From positions 186,001 through 250,000 of the forward strand of contig NZ_JACDUU010000006.1 of NCBI RefSeq assembly GCF_013760845.1: 64,000 nt of DNA, read 5' to 3'. Source of the DNA: [Anoxybacillus] calidus (GTDB lineage Bacteria; Bacillota; Bacilli; Bacillales; Anoxybacillaceae). The notes under the pieces were generated by a model. That model had not been told where the DNA came from, ran no database searches, and worked only from the letters and a program-made list of their open reading frames with translations. How positions within the stretch are numbered: position 1 is the first letter of the stretch; every line of letters begins with the position of its first letter. Made by a program: the position numbers and the translations under genes. This document shows positions 26,701 to 36,232 of this stretch, piece by piece.

Positions 26701-26919
26701 ATGAAAATAAAAAGTTTATTTTACTATGTATTGATCTTAGCTGTTTTTTATCTATCTGGACATTCGTTTCATATTGACTGGCTCATCTTTTATCAACAAG
26801 AGCTTTTCCGTGACGGTTCGTTGAAAGAAGCTTCAGGCTCAATCATGCCGTTTGTCTTAGTTTTCCTTCTATATTATTGGTTTACAACAAACAAAATAAA
26901 GATGGCCAAGAAACAATAA
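26701..26919 (+). CDS. Small membrane protein, 72 aa
   Basis: Two hydrophobic segments (residues 5-21 and 48-63) separated by a hydrophilic stretch, with a basic C-terminus NKIKMAKKQ. The ribosome site is only moderate (GGGGGC, 11 bases). It follows the GNAT gene closely and ends just before a terminator, so the pair may be one operon. No family recognised. Confidence 0.55.
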   Translation: MKIKSLFYYVLILAVFYLSGHSFHIDWLIFYQQELFRDGSLKEASGSIMPFVLVFLLYYWFTTNKIKMAKKQ

Positions 26920-26934
26920 CGATAATTTTATACA

Positions 26935-26985
26935 AAAAGGACACACCACATTTTGAGAAAGTTCAATCAATGGTGTGTTCTTATT
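26935..26985 (+). terminator. Terminator, long loop
   Basis: AAGGACACACCA and TGGTGTGTTCTT pair around a 20-base loop, followed by ATTTTAAAAT. It lies between convergent genes. Confidence 0.65.
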
Positions 26986-26993
26986 TTAAAATG

Positions 26994-27992
26994 TCACTGT
27001 TTTTCAAACCAAGCAGCTAGTACTTCTTTTTCCTTTGTCGGCTTCAAGCCTGCTTGCCATTGTTCTTCACTTATATTTCGAGTTTCGTGCCATCTTAACG
27101 TATCGATAATCGTTTCTGACAACGGACGAATCGTTAGACCCTCTCCCATTGCTTTAGTAATATTAATAGCAGAGAATCCTTTCATGTTCGCTGATTTTGG
27201 TATAAACAACGGCAATTCCGTCCAATATGCCACTTCTTTCTCAGACAGAAATTTTTCATCTACCCATGTAAATGTTGCATCACTCTTCAATACTCTTTTA
27301 CATTCTTCTAAAAATTGTTCCATCGTTAACGGTTGAAGAGGACCTGTCACATTGTAAATCCCCTTCTGCCGTCTTTCAATTAAACTCACTGCAAAACGAG
27401 CAAGGTCGCGCACATCAATAAATTGCACATAAGCATCAGGGTTCCCAGGAGCTAATACTACTCCCCCTCTTGAGATGCGTACAGGCCAATATGTAAATCG
27501 GTCCGTATAATCATCTGGTCCGACAATTAATCCGGGACGAAGAATAAGAGATCCTTCTGGAAAAGCCTTCAAGATTTCTTTCTCACAAAGCGCTTTGAGC
27601 GGACCGTATGTTTCTCCGTTCACCTCTTCCGTTGTCTCGTTGTCTAACGTACCTACCTGGGCGGTTTCGTCAATATTTGTTTGTGAAAAATCGGCGTACA
27701 CGGAAATGCTTGAAATAAACGTATAATAACTGCATGATTCGGCTAACAACTGCGCGGAAGCTCTAACAATCCTTGGAGTATAGCCACATGTATCAATAAC
27801 CGCATCCCATTTTCTTCCTAACAAAGCGTGTAAATCCCCATCACGATTTCCCGTTAGTTTTTCGACTTCTGAAAATAACTCTTTGTTCGTGCTTCCCCTA
27901 TTAAAAATGGTAACCTTATGCCCTCGTCGTAAAGCTTCTGCAACAATATGCTTTCCGACAAACTTTGTACCACCTAAAACTAAAATATTCAT
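26994..27992 (-). CDS. NAD-dependent epimerase/dehydratase-family protein
   Basis: A 332-residue short-chain reductase of the extended type. The nucleotide-binding LVLGGTKFVGKHIV sits at the N-terminus (GGTxFVG rather than GxxGxxG, typical of the CSP41/YfnG-like branch). The fold is complete, with a C-terminal substrate domain. Start at 27992 follows GGAGGGG. The usual catalytic YxxxK is represented by GETYGPLKALCEKE. Substrate unknown, probably a nucleotide sugar or none at all. Confidence 0.82.
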   Translation of the reverse strand: MNILVLGGTKFVGKHIVAEALRRGHKVTIFNRGSTNKELFSEVEKLTGNRDGDLHALLGRKWDAVIDTCGYTPRIVRASAQLLAESCSYYTFISSISVYADFSQTNIDETAQVGTLDNETTEEVNGETYGPLKALCEKEILKAFPEGSLILRPGLIVGPDDYTDRFTYWPVRISRGGVVLAPGNPDAYVQFIDVRDLARFAVSLIERRQKGIYNVTGPLQPLTMEQFLEECKRVLKSDATFTWVDEKFLSEKEVAYWTELPLFIPKSANMKGFSAINITKAMGEGLTIRPLSETIIDTLRWHETRNISEEQWQAGLKPTKEKEVLAAWFEKQ

Positions 27993-28136
27993 TTTTCCCC
28001 TCCATATCTTTCTTCGTTTACTATTCATAATTATGGAGAACAAACAAAGAATAGACGCATTACTATGAAAAACATTTTACTAACAGTTGCTCTTTACTTC
28101 CACTCCCCACGCTTTATGTATCCAGTATGTTTGAAC

Positions 28137-28556
28137 TTAAACCATTCCGCGCGCCAATTCTTCAAGCCGTTTTATCGCTTCATCTTTATTAAACGAACTG
28201 TACCAACGATAATTTTGTTCGTCTAATATACGGTAGTGTTTGCTGATCACGTTTTGTTGTAAGCGAAAAGTACCTATTTTCTTGATTTCTGTCCACCATA
28301 CTCTCTCGCCGAATGTTCTACTTTTTGGTACATCTACTTCTTCATGGGCAATCGTTTCAAGTATTTCAAGCGATCGGTCTCCAAGCACAGACTCAATGAT
28401 TTCACTGTCGCGAAACAAGGCACACAGAGCGACAATTTGTGTCCAGCTTGCATATGTTCTTCCTTTTTCGATTTGTACTAATGTTTTTTTGGAAATGCCC
28501 AACACTTCTGCCATCTTATCCTGTGTATATCCTTTTTCTATACGGATGAGTTTCAT
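28137..28556 (-). CDS. XRE-family regulator with a probable frameshifted N-terminus
   Basis: A 139-residue protein with an N-terminal HTH (IRIEKGYTQDKMAEVLGISK, KKTLVQIEKGR) and a C-terminal region with WWTEIKKIGTFRLQ. There is no ribosome site for the ATG at 28556. Upstream, an ATG at 28597 with GAGAGG reads MDKDQLIYLLSK, which would join this frame if the A run at 28565-28568 (plus strand TTTT at 28561-28564) had one more base. So the natural protein probably has 13-14 more residues. It may be a real mutation or a sequencing error. Confidence 0.75.
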   Translation of the reverse strand: MKLIRIEKGYTQDKMAEVLGISKKTLVQIEKGRTYASWTQIVALCALFRDSEIIESVLGDRSLEILETIAHEEVDVPKSRTFGERVWWTEIKKIGTFRLQQNVISKHYRILDEQNYRWYSSFNKDEAIKRLEELARGMV

Positions 28557-28805
28557 CTTATTTTGGAAAGAAGGTAAATCAGTTGATCTTTATCCATACA
28601 ATCGACCTCTCTAAGATAAGTTAACATAATATTTTTATAGTATATTATTTGCATTAAAAATGATATTTTGTAAATTATTCCCTTATAGTGTGATATTACA
28701 TTTTTTGTTTATTATTGTAAATAATATTATTATGGACAAAATTTTTTATTGCCTATCTTTTAATGAATTGGATATAATTCTCAAAAAAGAGAAAGGGAGA
28801 TTCTC

Positions 28806-29237
28806 TTGTTTCAAATAAAAGAATATATAAAAGAAACGTTTACTGTTTCAACCGATCGCAGCAAAGTCGATTTGAACAAAGTTTGTGATTTTTTAGCACG
28901 CTCATACTGGGCAAACAATCGAAAGCGGGAAACGATTATGAAATCCATTGAACATTCTCTTTGTTTTTCTTTGTTTGATGGGAATGTACAAATTGGCTTG
29001 GCCCGCGTCATTACCGATGGGGCTACATTTGCCTATTTATGTGATGTGTTTATCGATGAAAATTATCGAGGAAAAAAATTAGGTACATGGTTATTGCAAT
29101 GTATATTAGAGCATCCTGATGTCGCTGGAGTTCGACGTTTCTGTTTAGCGACAAAAGATGCCCATGAATTTTACAAACAGTTTGGATTTATGTCGTTACA
29201 AGAGCCGAAGCGCTTTATGGAAAAAATGAATACATAA
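28806..29237 (+). CDS. GNAT-family N-acetyltransferase
   Basis: A 143-residue protein starting with TTG 6 bases after AAAGGGAG. The segment FIDENYRGKKLGTWLLQCIL is motif A; FCLATKDAHEFYKQFGF is the usual motif B. The group (with SYWANNRKRETI near the N-terminus) is the COG0456-like arylamine/unknown-substrate branch widespread in Bacilli. Alone between AT-rich regions. Confidence 0.87.
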   Translation: MFQIKEYIKETFTVSTDRSKVDLNKVCDFLARSYWANNRKRETIMKSIEHSLCFSLFDGNVQIGLARVITDGATFAYLCDVFIDENYRGKKLGTWLLQCILEHPDVAGVRRFCLATKDAHEFYKQFGFMSLQEPKRFMEKMNT

Positions 29238-29335
29238 AAACAAGAAGCAGTTAATTGAAGAAACAAAGTATATTCCATCACTCCCAAATATCAATCAACA
29301 AGTTTTTATACCCTAAAAACATTGATAAGGAACGG

Positions 29336-29530
29336 ATGTGCTTACTTATGAAAATGTATTTTTTCTATATAGGACTTGGAATTGTTTTTTTAGTAACGAT
29401 GATTTCGACATTGATAACCAAATCAACCACTCTACTCAAAAGTTTAAGCGTCATCAGCTTTATTTCCTATCTTGTTTTAGCCTTTTTCTCTATTAAAAAT
29501 ACTAAGGGCGTGAATGATACTAAAAAATAA
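29336..29530 (+). CDS. Small two-span membrane protein
   Basis: About 64 residues with two hydrophobic helices (YFFYIGLGIVFLVTMISTLI and LSVISFISYLVLAFF) and a polar tail. Start uncertain: the ATG at 29336 has AAGGAAC nearby, while ATGs at 29348 and 29354 lie further off. No family recognised. Confidence 0.5.
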   Translation: MCLLMKMYFFYIGLGIVFLVTMISTLITKSTTLLKSLSVISFISYLVLAFFSIKNTKGVNDTKK

Positions 29531-29645
29531 ATGAGGTTATCCTCAACAAAAACACTAGAAATCTAGGAAATTCTATCTCCACCGGCATTATCAATGATTT
29601 TTAATGTTACCTATTTTACTGGCGGAAGGTTTCCATTTCCATAAA

Positions 29646-29689
29646 TCAAGCCTGCTTCTTTCGAATGCTGAAAGAAGCAGGCTTGATTA
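29646..29689 (-). terminator. Terminator after topB
   Basis: CAAGCCTGCTTCTTTC and GAAAGAAGCAGGCTTG pair around 8 bases, immediately beyond the topB stop. Confidence 0.85.
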
Positions 29690-29694
29690 TTTCT

Positions 29695-31851
29695 TTATTC
29701 ATTTTTGAAAGAGAAAGAAAGTTTCTGCTGCTCTTGGTCCCATACTAGATAGGCATCAAATGTTTTCTCGCCTTTTTTAAATCCTTTAATAAGGTCCGTC
29801 TTGCCGTTCTGCAGCAATTTTTTCACGTTTGTTTGCGAAATCTTTTTTCCGAGTATCATCTTCGAAATAGTGAAAGAGCATTTCGTTTTCGCATAATTGG
29901 AACAGCCGTAAAAATCTCCTTTGTCGATTACCGTTCCGTCACATAGTTTACATTTGCCAACCGTTTTTCCAAGCGTTGTTTTCGATTTTGTTCGTTGAAT
30001 GGATTCGGTATCAAGGCCGGCGAAGTTCCATGTTTCCGACATTTCAATCGCATCTTGAATAATTTTCGCTGACAGTTTCTTTACTTGTTCGATAAAGTTT
30101 GCCGCTGATGCTTTTCCTTCACCAATTTCGCTTAAGCGCTGCTCCCATTTTGCCGTCATTTCCGGTGAGGCTAATATTTTATCACCAATTGCCTCAATTA
30201 AAACTTTTCCTTTATCCGTCGCATACACTTGATTTTTCTTCACTTCAATATATTTTCGTTCCTTCAGCATCGTAATAATGCCGGCACGTGTTGCTTCCGT
30301 CCCTAGGCCTTCTGTTTTCATTAAAACTTTTTCTAGTTCCTCATTGTCGAGAAACTTTCCCGCTGTTTTCATAAGGGTAATGAGTTGACCTTCTGTATAT
30401 CGTTTTGGTGGCTGCGTTTTACCTTCTTTCACTTTGACATGTACAACACAACCTTCTTCCCCTTCTTGAACTTCTGGAAGCAGCAGCACATCTTCCTCAT
30501 CGTCACGATGAAAAATGACTTTTCGCCATCCTTCTTGTATTTGCTGTTTTCCTTTAGAAATAAATTCCGCTCTCTTATCGACGAGAGTAATAATCGTTGT
30601 ATAGTCAAAAATGGCTTGTTCATAATGGGCGGCAATGAGGCGGCGAACGACTAAATCATAAATTTTCCGCTCATCGTTTGATAGCTTATTAGGATCTGTC
30701 ACTTGTTCGGTTGGGATAATCGCATAGTGGTCCGTCACCTTTTTTTCATTGACATACCGTTTGTTGTGAATAATCGAAGGATTCGGAAGCGGAAAAAGGT
30801 CTTTATATTCTGGTAATCTACTTACTTTCTGCAAAATATCCGGGAATGTTTCCGCCTCTCCTCTCGTCACATAGTTGGAATCAGAGCGAGGGTACGAGAC
30901 AATTCCTTTTTGATATAAGCTTTGCAGAACATCGAGCGTTTTTTTCGGAGAAAACTGATACAGTTTGTTTGCCGTTGCTTGTAACGATGACAAGTTAAAT
31001 AAAAGCGGCGGCTGAAACTCTTTTCGCTCCGTTTTCACTTCTTTCACTTCGGCCGCTTTATTCCGGCAAAACTCTGCTATCTTCTTTGCTAATTCTTTGT
31101 CTTTCAAGCGGGAGTCATTATCTTTTACCCATTTCCCCTCATATTGCTTCCCGTCTATATTAAACGTCGCCAGCACTTCCCAAAATGGTTCTGACTTAAA
31201 ATTTTCAATCTCTTTTTCACGCTTCACGATTAACGCTAGTGTCGGTGTTTGGACACGCCCGGCGGAAAATACGTCGTTCATTCCTTTCTTTTTCAATAAA
31301 ATGCTGTAAATTCTTGAAGCATTCATGCCGACTAACCAATCGGCGCATGCCCTTGCATATGCTTCATAATATAAATTTCTTGTTTCACTTTCATCTAGTA
31401 AGCTTTTAAATCCTTCATAAATGGCTTTCGGTGTCAACGAAGAAATCCAGAGCCGCTTCATCGGTTTTTTCACGCCGCTCATTTTGATAATATTTCGAAC
31501 AATTAGTTCTCCTTCACGCCCGGCGTCACCGGCGTGAATAATTTCCGTCACTTCCGGTTTTCTTAGCAATTCTTTTATAATCTTAAATTGTTTCGCTTTC
31601 GATTTTTCGATTTCGTATTGAAACTGTTCAGGTATAATCGGTAACGTCTCCATCGTCCATTGCTTCCATTCCGGACGGTAATGCTCGGGCGGGGCAAGTT
31701 GGAAAAGATGACCGACCGCCCATGTCATGTATGCTCCTTTCGGAAATAGTTCATTCGGAAAAATTTCAAGATAGCCATCATGTTTTTTTGATTGAAATGG
31801 CGAGGCGAGCGTGATTCCTTGGTCCGGTTTTTCAGCGATAATTACTTTCAT
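29695..31851 (-). CDS. topB: DNA topoisomerase III
   Basis: A 718-residue type IA topoisomerase that decatenates and relaxes DNA through single-strand passage. The TOPRIM domain has the Glu in IIAEKPDQG and the acidic HAGDAGREGELI near residue 107. The catalytic tyrosine is in SYPRSDSNYVTR (Y320). The C-terminus keeps a four-Cys zinc motif (CKLCDG with YGCSNYAKTKCSF). Start at 31851 follows GAGGAG; upstream codons lack a ribosome site. Full length. Confidence 0.96.
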   Translation of the reverse strand: MKVIIAEKPDQGITLASPFQSKKHDGYLEIFPNELFPKGAYMTWAVGHLFQLAPPEHYRPEWKQWTMETLPIIPEQFQYEIEKSKAKQFKIIKELLRKPEVTEIIHAGDAGREGELIVRNIIKMSGVKKPMKRLWISSLTPKAIYEGFKSLLDESETRNLYYEAYARACADWLVGMNASRIYSILLKKKGMNDVFSAGRVQTPTLALIVKREKEIENFKSEPFWEVLATFNIDGKQYEGKWVKDNDSRLKDKELAKKIAEFCRNKAAEVKEVKTERKEFQPPLLFNLSSLQATANKLYQFSPKKTLDVLQSLYQKGIVSYPRSDSNYVTRGEAETFPDILQKVSRLPEYKDLFPLPNPSIIHNKRYVNEKKVTDHYAIIPTEQVTDPNKLSNDERKIYDLVVRRLIAAHYEQAIFDYTTIITLVDKRAEFISKGKQQIQEGWRKVIFHRDDEEDVLLLPEVQEGEEGCVVHVKVKEGKTQPPKRYTEGQLITLMKTAGKFLDNEELEKVLMKTEGLGTEATRAGIITMLKERKYIEVKKNQVYATDKGKVLIEAIGDKILASPEMTAKWEQRLSEIGEGKASAANFIEQVKKLSAKIIQDAIEMSETWNFAGLDTESIQRTKSKTTLGKTVGKCKLCDGTVIDKGDFYGCSNYAKTKCSFTISKMILGKKISQTNVKKLLQNGKTDLIKGFKKGEKTFDAYLVWDQEQQKLSFSFKNE

Positions 31852-31917
31852 ACTTTTTCTCCTCAGCTTTATAAAACATATACATGAAACATAACACACT
31901 TCGGACATCATTTTGGC

Positions 31918-32820
31918 TTAAGCCACTTCATGTCCTCTTGAGCTTTGCAAAATTTCAAACCATTGCTGACGATCCACTGACAAGGATAAGGCGCGTACTG
32001 CTCTTTCAATTCTCTCTTCTTTTCCTGAGCCAACAATCGGCATAATACGCGCCGGATGCGCCAATAGCCATGCGTACATAACTTCGTCGATCGTGCGTGC
32101 TCCAATTTCTTCTTTGACTTTTTCTAATGTATCGCGAAGGCGTACAACTTTTTCATCTTCAGATGTAAAAATTTTTCCTCCCGCTAGCGGCGACCATGCC
32201 ATCGGTGGAATTCGTTTTTCTTGGCACAAATCCAATGTACCGTCTTCCATATTTTCAAGATTAAAGACAGATATTTCAATCTGATTAGTCACTAATGGAA
32301 AATCTAAATATGACTGTAACATATTAAATTGCGAACGTTTAAAGTTCGACACTCCGAAATAGCGGACTTTCCCTTCTTTCTTTAATTGTGTAAATGCCTC
32401 TGCTACTTCTTCTGGATTCATAAATGGGTCCGGGCGGTGAATTAATAGTACATCAATATAGTCCGTTTGAAAATTTTTTAGCGAACGATGAACGCTTTCG
32501 ATAATATGTTTTTTGCTAGTATCATAATGTTTGATTCGGTGATTAGGGCGATTCTTTGAGACTAATTTAATGCCGCACTTTGTCACAATCTCCATCTGAT
32601 CTCGTAATTCTGGCTTTAGCTTAAGGGCATCGCCAAATAATTTTTCGCATGTATAACTACCATAAATATCGGCATGATCAAATGTCGTAATTCCATTTTC
32701 TAAACAAAACTCAATGAGGCTTAACGTTTCTTCTTTTGAATAGTTCCATTCTGCTAGACGCCATAAGCCATGAATAAGGCGGGAAAACGATAAGTCTTCT
32801 GCCAAGCGGATTCGTTCCAT
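31918..32820 (-). CDS. Aldo/keto reductase, YdhF/YcsN type
   Basis: A 300-residue TIM-barrel NADPH-dependent oxidoreductase. The catalytic tetrad is recognisable: Asp in TTFDHADIYG, Tyr in the same motif (DIYGSY), Lys in EIVTKCGIKL and His in LLIHRPDP. Start at 32820 (MERIRLAEDL) lies 7 bases after GGAGG. The E. coli and B. subtilis relatives are general carbonyl reductases. The upstream open frame to 33012 is unrelated, probably a gene remnant. Confidence 0.92.
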   Translation of the reverse strand: MERIRLAEDLSFSRLIHGLWRLAEWNYSKEETLSLIEFCLENGITTFDHADIYGSYTCEKLFGDALKLKPELRDQMEIVTKCGIKLVSKNRPNHRIKHYDTSKKHIIESVHRSLKNFQTDYIDVLLIHRPDPFMNPEEVAEAFTQLKKEGKVRYFGVSNFKRSQFNMLQSYLDFPLVTNQIEISVFNLENMEDGTLDLCQEKRIPPMAWSPLAGGKIFTSEDEKVVRLRDTLEKVKEEIGARTIDEVMYAWLLAHPARIMPIVGSGKEERIERAVRALSLSVDRQQWFEILQSSRGHEVA

Positions 32821-32869
32821 TTTCATTCCTCCGTATGCTGTTTTTATGTATAGACAAGTTTTTATTATG

Positions 32870-33170
32870 TAACAAAACCTAGGAATTGTAAATTGAATAA
32901 ATCGTTGCAGCCTTTTAACAAATTCCACATTTGATGTATAAGCTCCTTCCAAAATATAGCCATCAAGATCGTAAAACTCGACTGTATAGTACCCTTCCGA
33001 ATAATTCAGCACTTCCTTCCACTGATTCGGGAATCATTCGAGTGTTTGGTTCCTACCAAAACCGATACACATCCTCAATCGCTTCTTTATATCACCTGCT
33101 TAGGGGCAAATATATCTTTTTTACAGCGAATCATCCACTTTCTTAAAATAAATCTCGACATTCCCGTTAC
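32870..33170 (-). pseudogene. Decayed gene upstream of the aldo/keto reductase
   Basis: Protein-like stretches occur in successive frames: AIEDVYRFW, a stop, EPNTRMIPESVEG, and in another frame QWKEVLNYSEGYYTVEFYD then LDGYILEGAYTSNVEFVKRL. Together they look like one gene broken by a stop and a frameshift, with no start. The family is not recognised. Confidence 0.4.
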
Positions 33171-33433
33171 AAACGAAACTTCATTCATTCTTTTTCAAGC
33201 GATGTGCTGAAATAACGGTATGACTGCGCCAAACTAGACACCCAAAACCCACGACTGAATGTACGATCCATTCGGACCTCCCCTTTAACATTGTATATAG
33301 ATTGAATTTGACTCCACGGGCACATATACCTTCTTAGCAAAAAAATTTTCTAGCCTATCATCGATTAAGTCTCTTTTTCTGACACATACTACATACATGC
33401 GGGAAAATAAAGGAAGGGGATGACAGAAGCACC
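33013..33433. other. Intergenic between divergent genes
   Basis: Apart from the gene remnant noted at 32870-33170, it holds no open frame with a ribosome site. It must carry the promoter of the M3 peptidase; GGAAGGGG at 33412-33419 lies before a 5-codon frame (ATGACAGAAGCACCATGA) that overlaps the peptidase ATG, a possible translational coupler. Confidence 0.5.
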
Positions 33434-35365
33434 ATGAAAACGTTGAACAAGAGGTTATTTTCGCTAAAAATAAGAAAGCTACAAACCATGTTGCTGGTGA
33501 TTTCGCTATCAGTCGGAATAGGAGCACTTCCTACAAAAACAAGCGCCGAAGAGCATCCATCGACAAGACAAAACAATGAAAAATATACGTGGAATTTAGC
33601 CGACATTTACCCGTCACAAGCGGATTTTGATAAAGATTATGAAACAGTTTCCAAAATGCTTTCCAAAATCTCAGCTTATCGAGGCTTATTGAGTAAAAAA
33701 ACAAAATTAGTAGAGTTTTTACAGCTAAACGAAGCCATTTCCCGCAAAATTGAAAAACTATCTTTGTACGCTCACTTAAAGCAAGATTTGAACATTGAAG
33801 ACAAAAAAGCGGCACATCTTAAGGCAAAAATAGAAAAGCTCGCGTCGGAATACGCCGCAGCAACCGCTTTTATGGAACCAGAAATTTTGGCAATGCCAAA
33901 AAACAAATTAAATGCTCTAAAAAAAAGCCGCGAGTTGAAACAATATGCCCGCTATATGGAAAGCATAGTAAAAAGAAAGCAACATACTCTATCGAAAAAG
34001 GAGGAAGCATTGCTTGCCAAACTCGCCCCAATGACGAATGACCCAGAAAACATTTATAACAATGCCTCACGCGGCGACTACACTCCAGTGGTTATAAAGA
34101 ATGCAAACGGTACAAGCATCAAATTAACAGAAGGAAACTATCTGGCCGAGCTAGAGCATCCAGACCGCGAATATCGAAAACGCGTTTTTAAAGCATTTTT
34201 TTCGAGTTATCAATCCATCCAAAACACATCTGCTGCGACATTGTATGCTTCTGTTAAAGCAGACGAACTGTACGCAAAAGCGCGGCGTTACAAATCCAGC
34301 CTTCATGCCGCTTTATCAGCTGACGATGTACCGAAACATGTTTTTACGAATCTTTTATCGTCCGTCAATGAGAATCTTCATTATTTGCACCGTTATATCG
34401 AGTTGCGCAAAAACGTACTTCATATAGACAAAGTACATGGATATGATATGTATGTCCCGCTTGTAAACGAGGCGGTTGCGAAAAAAATGAAATTCCCAAT
34501 TGAACAGGCGCAAACGGTTATTCTTGAAGGGCTAAAACCGCTTGGAAAAGAATATGTGGCAAACGTCAAATATGCGTTTGAGCATCGCTGGCTAGACATT
34601 TTTCCACGCGATAAAAAATATACAGGCGGTTATAATACGTCAGCATATGACACGCACCCTTTTATTTTACTTAATTATGACAACTCGCTTGATGAAATGT
34701 TGACAATTGCTCATGAAATAGGCCACGCCATGAACTCTCTTTATACCAACAAAAAGCAGCCTTATTATAACTCTGGTCAGTCGATTTTTACGGCGGAAGT
34801 GGCCTCGACAGCGAATGAATTACTCATGATGAACTATCTTCTCGGCAAAGCAAAAACAGAGGAAGAAAGACTTTACTTATTAAACAAACAAATTGATCAA
34901 ATAAGAGGAACGGTTTACACACAAGTGATGTATTCGGAGTTTGAAAAAGAGATTCATGACAAAGTACGCCATGGAGAAAGCTTAACAGCAGAGGAATTAA
35001 ACGATTTATGGCTCAAATTGTTGGGAAAATATTATGGAAATGCTTATCAAACCGACAAGGAAGCAGCACTCGGCTGGCTTCGCATCCCACACTTTTATGA
35101 CCAGTTTTATGTATATAAATACGCAACTGCTATCGCTGCGGCATATGAACTCGTAAAACAGATGAATGAAGACAAGACAGGAGCAGCGACAAAACGCTAT
35201 CTTGAGTTTTTGAGTGCCGGCACGTCCGATGAACCACTTTCATTACTAAAAAAAGCAGGAGTTGACATGACTTCCTCAGAACCGATTACAAATCTTTTAC
35301 GCTACTTTGGTTCCCTTATTGAAGAAATGGAGCAAATTTTACGGAAACAAGGAAAAATAAAATAA
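33434..35365 (+). CDS. Secreted oligoendopeptidase F-like metallopeptidase (M3B)
   Basis: A 643-residue zinc peptidase. The zinc motif HEIGH is at about residue 425 (TIAHEIGHAMNSLY), with the third ligand Glu about 28 residues on in FTAEVASTANE. PepF proteins are normally cytosolic, but this one begins with a basic n-region and hydrophobic helix (LLVISLSVGIGALP) and TSAEE, a clear export signal. Secretion suggests a role in peptide nutrition or cell-surface protein turnover. Full catalytic domain. The start overlaps the end of a 5-codon ORF with a ribosome site. Confidence 0.92.
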   Translation: MKTLNKRLFSLKIRKLQTMLLVISLSVGIGALPTKTSAEEHPSTRQNNEKYTWNLADIYPSQADFDKDYETVSKMLSKISAYRGLLSKKTKLVEFLQLNEAISRKIEKLSLYAHLKQDLNIEDKKAAHLKAKIEKLASEYAAATAFMEPEILAMPKNKLNALKKSRELKQYARYMESIVKRKQHTLSKKEEALLAKLAPMTNDPENIYNNASRGDYTPVVIKNANGTSIKLTEGNYLAELEHPDREYRKRVFKAFFSSYQSIQNTSAATLYASVKADELYAKARRYKSSLHAALSADDVPKHVFTNLLSSVNENLHYLHRYIELRKNVLHIDKVHGYDMYVPLVNEAVAKKMKFPIEQAQTVILEGLKPLGKEYVANVKYAFEHRWLDIFPRDKKYTGGYNTSAYDTHPFILLNYDNSLDEMLTIAHEIGHAMNSLYTNKKQPYYNSGQSIFTAEVASTANELLMMNYLLGKAKTEEERLYLLNKQIDQIRGTVYTQVMYSEFEKEIHDKVRHGESLTAEELNDLWLKLLGKYYGNAYQTDKEAALGWLRIPHFYDQFYVYKYATAIAAAYELVKQMNEDKTGAATKRYLEFLSAGTSDEPLSLLKKAGVDMTSSEPITNLLRYFGSLIEEMEQILRKQGKIK

Positions 35366-35379
35366 CGAAACGAATCCAT

Positions 35380-35421
35380 AAGGGGCTGGCTATCAAGCAA
35401 AAGGTCAGCCCTTTTTATTAT
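35380..35421. terminator. Bidirectional terminator
   Basis: AAGGGGCTG and CAGCCCTTTTT pair around about 16 bases between the convergent peptidase and YidC-like genes. Confidence 0.75.
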
Positions 35422-35443
35422 GGAGTTCGCTTCGTTATTTTCA

Positions 35444-36205
35444 TTATGTCGCCTGGCTATCTTGTTTGGCAGCTAACGATTTTAGTTGCATTCGAAAAAT
35501 GAGCGATTGAATGATGGAAAAACATCCGCCAACGACCCAGTAAAGCGACAAAGCAGATGGAACAGAGCTTGCGCCAATGAAAATCATTGCCGGCATGATA
35601 TATGACATCATCACCATCTGCTGTGACGTTTCTCCGGTAACAGATGGTGATAGGCGCATGGAAATAAACGTCATTAAACTAGCAAGAATCGGTAAAATAA
35701 AATATGGATCTTTGTGTCCGAGCTGCACCCATAAAAATGAGTGAAGCTTAATTTCTTGCGTCCGCGAAATCGCGTAATAAAGCGCCATAAAAATCGGCGT
35801 TTGAATGAGCGCCGGCAAACAGCCGCTCATTGGGTTTATACCGTGCTTTTGATAAAGTTGCATCATTTCTTGCTGCATTTGTTGCTGTTTTTGTAAATCA
35901 GTGCCTTTATATTTTTCTTGAAGACGTTGAATCTCCGGGCGAAGCTTTTGCATTGCTAAAGTCGTTTGAAATTGCTTTAACATGAGCGGCAATAACAAGA
36001 AACGAACAACCAACGTTAATGTAATGATGGCTAGTCCATAATTATTGCCAAAAAAAGCACCTAACGTTAATAGAATCTTCGACATCGGATAGACAAAATA
36101 ATGATTCCAAATTCCTTGGCTGTTTTCGGTAATCGGTGCATTTGTACCGCATCCGCTTAAAATGGTTACTACTAACAGAAAAAGAAGAAATAATTTTCCT
36201 TTCAT
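35444..36205 (-). CDS. yidC: Membrane insertase YidC/Oxa1 (YqjG/SpoIIIJ family)
   Basis: A 253-residue insertase. It has a lipoprotein signal with lipobox ILSGC (Cys about residue 20), then the five-helix Oxa1 core with the conserved positively charged groove helix (LPLMLKQFQTTLAMQKLRPE) and the coiled-coil loop KGTDLQKQQQMQQEMMQLY. GCLPALIQTPIFMALYYAI is the family signature. Bacilli carry two copies; this one stands apart from rnpA-jag so it is likely the YqjG-like accessory copy. B. subtilis yqjG is controlled by MifM stalling; no MifM-like ORF is obvious upstream, though a 90-residue gene lies 27 bases upstream. Confidence 0.93.
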   Translation of the reverse strand: MKGKLFLLFLLVVTILSGCGTNAPITENSQGIWNHYFVYPMSKILLTLGAFFGNNYGLAIITLTLVVRFLLLPLMLKQFQTTLAMQKLRPEIQRLQEKYKGTDLQKQQQMQQEMMQLYQKHGINPMSGCLPALIQTPIFMALYYAISRTQEIKLHSFLWVQLGHKDPYFILPILASLMTFISMRLSPSVTGETSQQMVMMSYIMPAMIFIGASSVPSALSLYWVVGGCFSIIQSLIFRMQLKSLAAKQDSQAT

Positions 36206-36232
36206 ATGGCTTCCTCCTTGTTTTTCATTGCG

